This document shows positions 6,342 through 7,827 of a DNA stretch of 7,827 nt, piece after piece. The translations under genes and the position numbers were made by a program. Under the pieces are notes generated by a model that was not told the origin of the DNA, did no database searches, and was given only the letters and a program-made list of their open reading frames with translations. Location: NCBI GenBank assembly GCA_964510205.1, contig CAZEBW010000124.1:1-7827 (forward strand), read 5' to 3'. Source of the stretch: CAZEBW01 sp964510205 (lineage in GTDB: Bacteria > Chloroflexota > Anaerolineae > VGOG01). Numbering within the stretch: position 1 is the first letter of the stretch; each line of letters begins with the position of its first letter.

Positions 6342-6390
6342 GTGTTGCGTGTTGCCTGATTCACGTTTCACGTCTTCACGTTTCACGAAG
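6342..6390. repeat. Heptamer array between pgk and tpiA
   Basis: Two GTGTTGC units (6342-6355) are followed by CACGTTT, CACGTCTT, CACGTTT and CACGAAG (6362-6390), ending directly at the complement of the pgk TAG stop. The units belong to the same GTGAAAC-type series seen beside pstB. The rest of the gap up to the tpiA ribosome site shows no array. Confidence 0.65.
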
Positions 6391-7566
6391 CTACTTGTCT
6401 TCCAACGCCGCCACGCCCGGCAGCTCTTTGCCCTCCAGAAACTGCAGCGCCGCGCCGCCGCCGGTGGAGATGTGGGTAAGCGAAGCGGCGTCCGCCAAGC
6501 CCGCCTGTCTTACCGCAGCAGCGGAGTCGCCGCCGCCGATGATGGTCGTGGCCTCGCTCTCGGCCAAGATGCGGGCGATGGCCTCGGTTCCCGCCGCGAA
6601 TTTGGGGAACTCGAAGACGCCCAGCGGACCGTTCCAGACCACGGTCTTGGCGCCGGCCAGCTTTCCCTTGAAAAGCTCCACTGTCGCAGGCCCGACGTCC
6701 AGAATGGCCCAATCCTCTGGCACCTGGTCCACAGGCACCACTTTCGAGTTAGCCTCGGCGCTGAACCGATCGGCCACTACCACGTCCACAGGCAGCACCA
6801 GCTTCTCGCCCGCACGCTCCAACGTCTCCCCAGCCACCTCCAGGCTCTCGTCCTCCAAAAACGACTGGCCCACCTGGCAGCCCTGAGCCTTGAGGAAGGT
6901 GTTGGCCATGCCTCCACCGATGAGCAAGACATCCACTTTGGCCAGCAGGCTATCAATGACGCCGATTTTGCCCGAGACTTTGGCTCCGCCCAGGATAGCT
7001 ACGAAGGGATGCTCGGGCGCGGCCAGGGCCTGGCCCAAAAAGGTGATCTCCTTTTCCATCAGGAAGCCGGCCACGGCGGGCAGATGCTGTGCCACTCCGA
7101 CGGTCGAGGCGTGGGCGCGGTGGGCCGCGCCGAAGGCGTCGTTGACGAAGACGTCGGCCAGGGCGGCCAACTGCTTGGCGAAGGCCGGATCGTTGGCTTT
7201 CTCCCCAGGATGGAAGCGGGTGTTCTCCAGCAGGACGACGTTGCTCGGCTGCATTCTCGCTATTACTTTCTCAACCGCTGGGCCGACACAATCATCGAGT
7301 TTCACCACCGGCTTGTTGAGCAGCACCGCAAGACGGTCAGCCACGGGATCGAGGCGCAGTTCACCCATCACCTTTCCCCTGGGACGCCCCAGATGGGACA
7401 TCAGAATGACCTTCGCCCCGTGCTCCAGTAAATAACGGATGGTGGGCAGAGCAGCTCGAATCCTGGTGTCGTCGGTTACCTGGCCCTCGGCCAGGGGCAC
7501 ATTGAAATCCACGCGCACCAGGGCACGTTTGCCCTCGACCTCGATGTCTCTAATGGTTTTCTTCAT
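6391..7566 (-). CDS. pgk: Phosphoglycerate kinase
   Basis: Transfers phosphate between 1,3-bisphosphoglycerate and ADP in glycolysis; cytoplasmic monomer with two Rossmann-like domains. It has 391 residues, typical of bacteria. N-domain substrate-binding motifs are RVDFNVP (18-24) and SHLGRP (57-62), with LLENTRFHPGE at about 112-122. C-domain nucleotide-binding motifs are GGAKVSGK (193-200), WNGPLGVFE (311-319), IGGGDSAAAV (343-352) and HISTGGGA (365-372). The ATG at 7566 precedes KKTIRDIEVEGKRALVR, the usual N-terminus; only a weak GGGG lies nine bases upstream. The TAG stop is followed directly by a GTGAAAC-type array. A palindromic mobile-like element ends 23 bases before the start codon, so the native promoter or an upstream gap gene, if any, lies beyond it. 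Confidence 0.97.
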   Translation of the reverse strand: MKKTIRDIEVEGKRALVRVDFNVPLAEGQVTDDTRIRAALPTIRYLLEHGAKVILMSHLGRPRGKVMGELRLDPVADRLAVLLNKPVVKLDDCVGPAVEKVIARMQPSNVVLLENTRFHPGEKANDPAFAKQLAALADVFVNDAFGAAHRAHASTVGVAQHLPAVAGFLMEKEITFLGQALAAPEHPFVAILGGAKVSGKIGVIDSLLAKVDVLLIGGGMANTFLKAQGCQVGQSFLEDESLEVAGETLERAGEKLVLPVDVVVADRFSAEANSKVVPVDQVPEDWAILDVGPATVELFKGKLAGAKTVVWNGPLGVFEFPKFAAGTEAIARILAESEATTIIGGGDSAAAVRQAGLADAASLTHISTGGGAALQFLEGKELPGVAALEDK

Positions 7567-7589
7567 CTGTTATTTCCCCGAATTGGTAG

Positions 7590-7723
7590 TTGGACAATGT
7601 TAAGTTTGATGTCATTGCGAGCCCCGCAGGGGCGAAGCAATCTCCTCTGGGCTCCGCAAGGAGGGGATTGCTTCGTCGCTCCGCTCCTCGCAATGACACT
7701 GACGCGGGAGTTAACATTGTCAA
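7590..7723. mobile_element. Small palindromic MITE-like or dispersed repeat element upstream of pgk
   Basis: A 134-bp nested palindrome. The ends are TTGGACAATGTTAA (7590-7603) and TTAACATTGTCAA (7711-7723), inverted copies differing by one inserted base. Inside, TGTCATTGCGAG (7610-7621) pairs perfectly with 7687-7698. A further 15-bp arm starting CGAAGCAATC (7633-7647) pairs with 7661-7675 with one mismatch. A small CCCC-GCA-GGGG hairpin sits at 7622-7632. GGTAG flanks both outer ends (7585-7589 and 7724-7728), consistent with a 5-bp target duplication. The core (CATTGCGAG...GAAGCAATC) resembles, from memory, a palindromic repeat dispersed in many bacterial genomes. It encodes nothing I can support. 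Confidence 0.6.
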
Positions 7724-7740
7724 GGTAGAACCGTGAATTC

Positions 7741-7827
7741 GTAACTTGTAGATTCGTGGATCAGTTGACGAATTGTCAGTCATCGTAAAGTTGTACCCCA
7801 TCCAGTTTCACTGTAAACTTGTACCCC
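7741..7827. repeat. Direct repeats at the right edge, possible truncated IS end
   Basis: GTAAAGTTGTACCCC (7785-7799) and GTAAACTTGTACCCC (7813-7827) are direct copies differing at one base with a 28-base period; a shorter relative, GTAACTTGTA, sits at 7741-7750. A small inverted repeat, ATTCGT (7752-7757) and ACGAAT (7768-7773), lies between. The TGTCAG at 7774 followed by internal direct repeats is reminiscent of insertion sequences with multiple repeats at their ends, such as the IS21 family. No transposase is visible because the window stops here. Confidence 0.45.

Noticed and set aside
7610..7698. Palindrome as a rho-independent terminator
   Set aside because: There is no T tract after either arm, and it lies upstream of pgk rather than after a visible gene.
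7550..7801. Minus-strand 83-codon open frame upstream of pgk
   Set aside because: It is a translation of the palindromic element and edge repeats and overlaps the pgk start; such frames across this repeat type are spurious.

Overview
The window reads as an ordinary bacterial chromosome segment with fairly high GC. All eight recognisable genes lie on the minus strand, so transcription runs from right to left. In transcription order they are pgk, tpiA, a membrane M50-like metalloprotease homologue, pstS, a PD-(D/E)XK nuclease-like gene, pstC, pstA and pstB. Protein style (a short lipoprotein PstS, the 'PLPLPG' PstB variant) and the short-period intergenic arrays remind me of Chloroflexota (Anaerolineae-like) genomes. 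That placement is an impression from memory and was not tested.

Right part (about 5.5-7.8 kb): pgk and tpiA encode two glycolytic enzymes. Just upstream of pgk is a 134-bp nested palindrome bounded by imperfect inverted repeats and a candidate 5-bp target duplication, so it looks like a small non-autonomous mobile element. At the extreme right edge, near-identical direct repeats ending in GTACCCC look like the start of another element, perhaps an IS end, that is cut off by the window.

Middle (about 4.7-5.5 kb): an integral membrane protein with HELSH and a downstream N...P..xxD motif separates the glycolytic pair from the phosphate genes.

Left part (about 0.1-4.7 kb): a high-affinity phosphate ABC transporter, made of PstS (periplasmic binding lipoprotein), PstC and PstA (permeases) and PstB (ATPase). 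Its order is interrupted by a nuclease-like gene between pstS and pstC that overlaps the pstC start by 17 nt. No phoU, phoB or phoR is present, and the first 95 bases show no gene I can support.

The most unusual structural signal is in the gaps. Nearly every intergenic space that is not an overlap contains a degenerate tandem array with a 7- or 8-base period. These arrays often begin exactly at a TAG stop codon, and in two cases they run into coding sequence: the tpiA C-terminus and the pstS N-terminus. Two of the octamer arrays share the same 12-bp boundary sequence. I see no tRNA, rRNA, CRISPR array or convincing intrinsic terminator.
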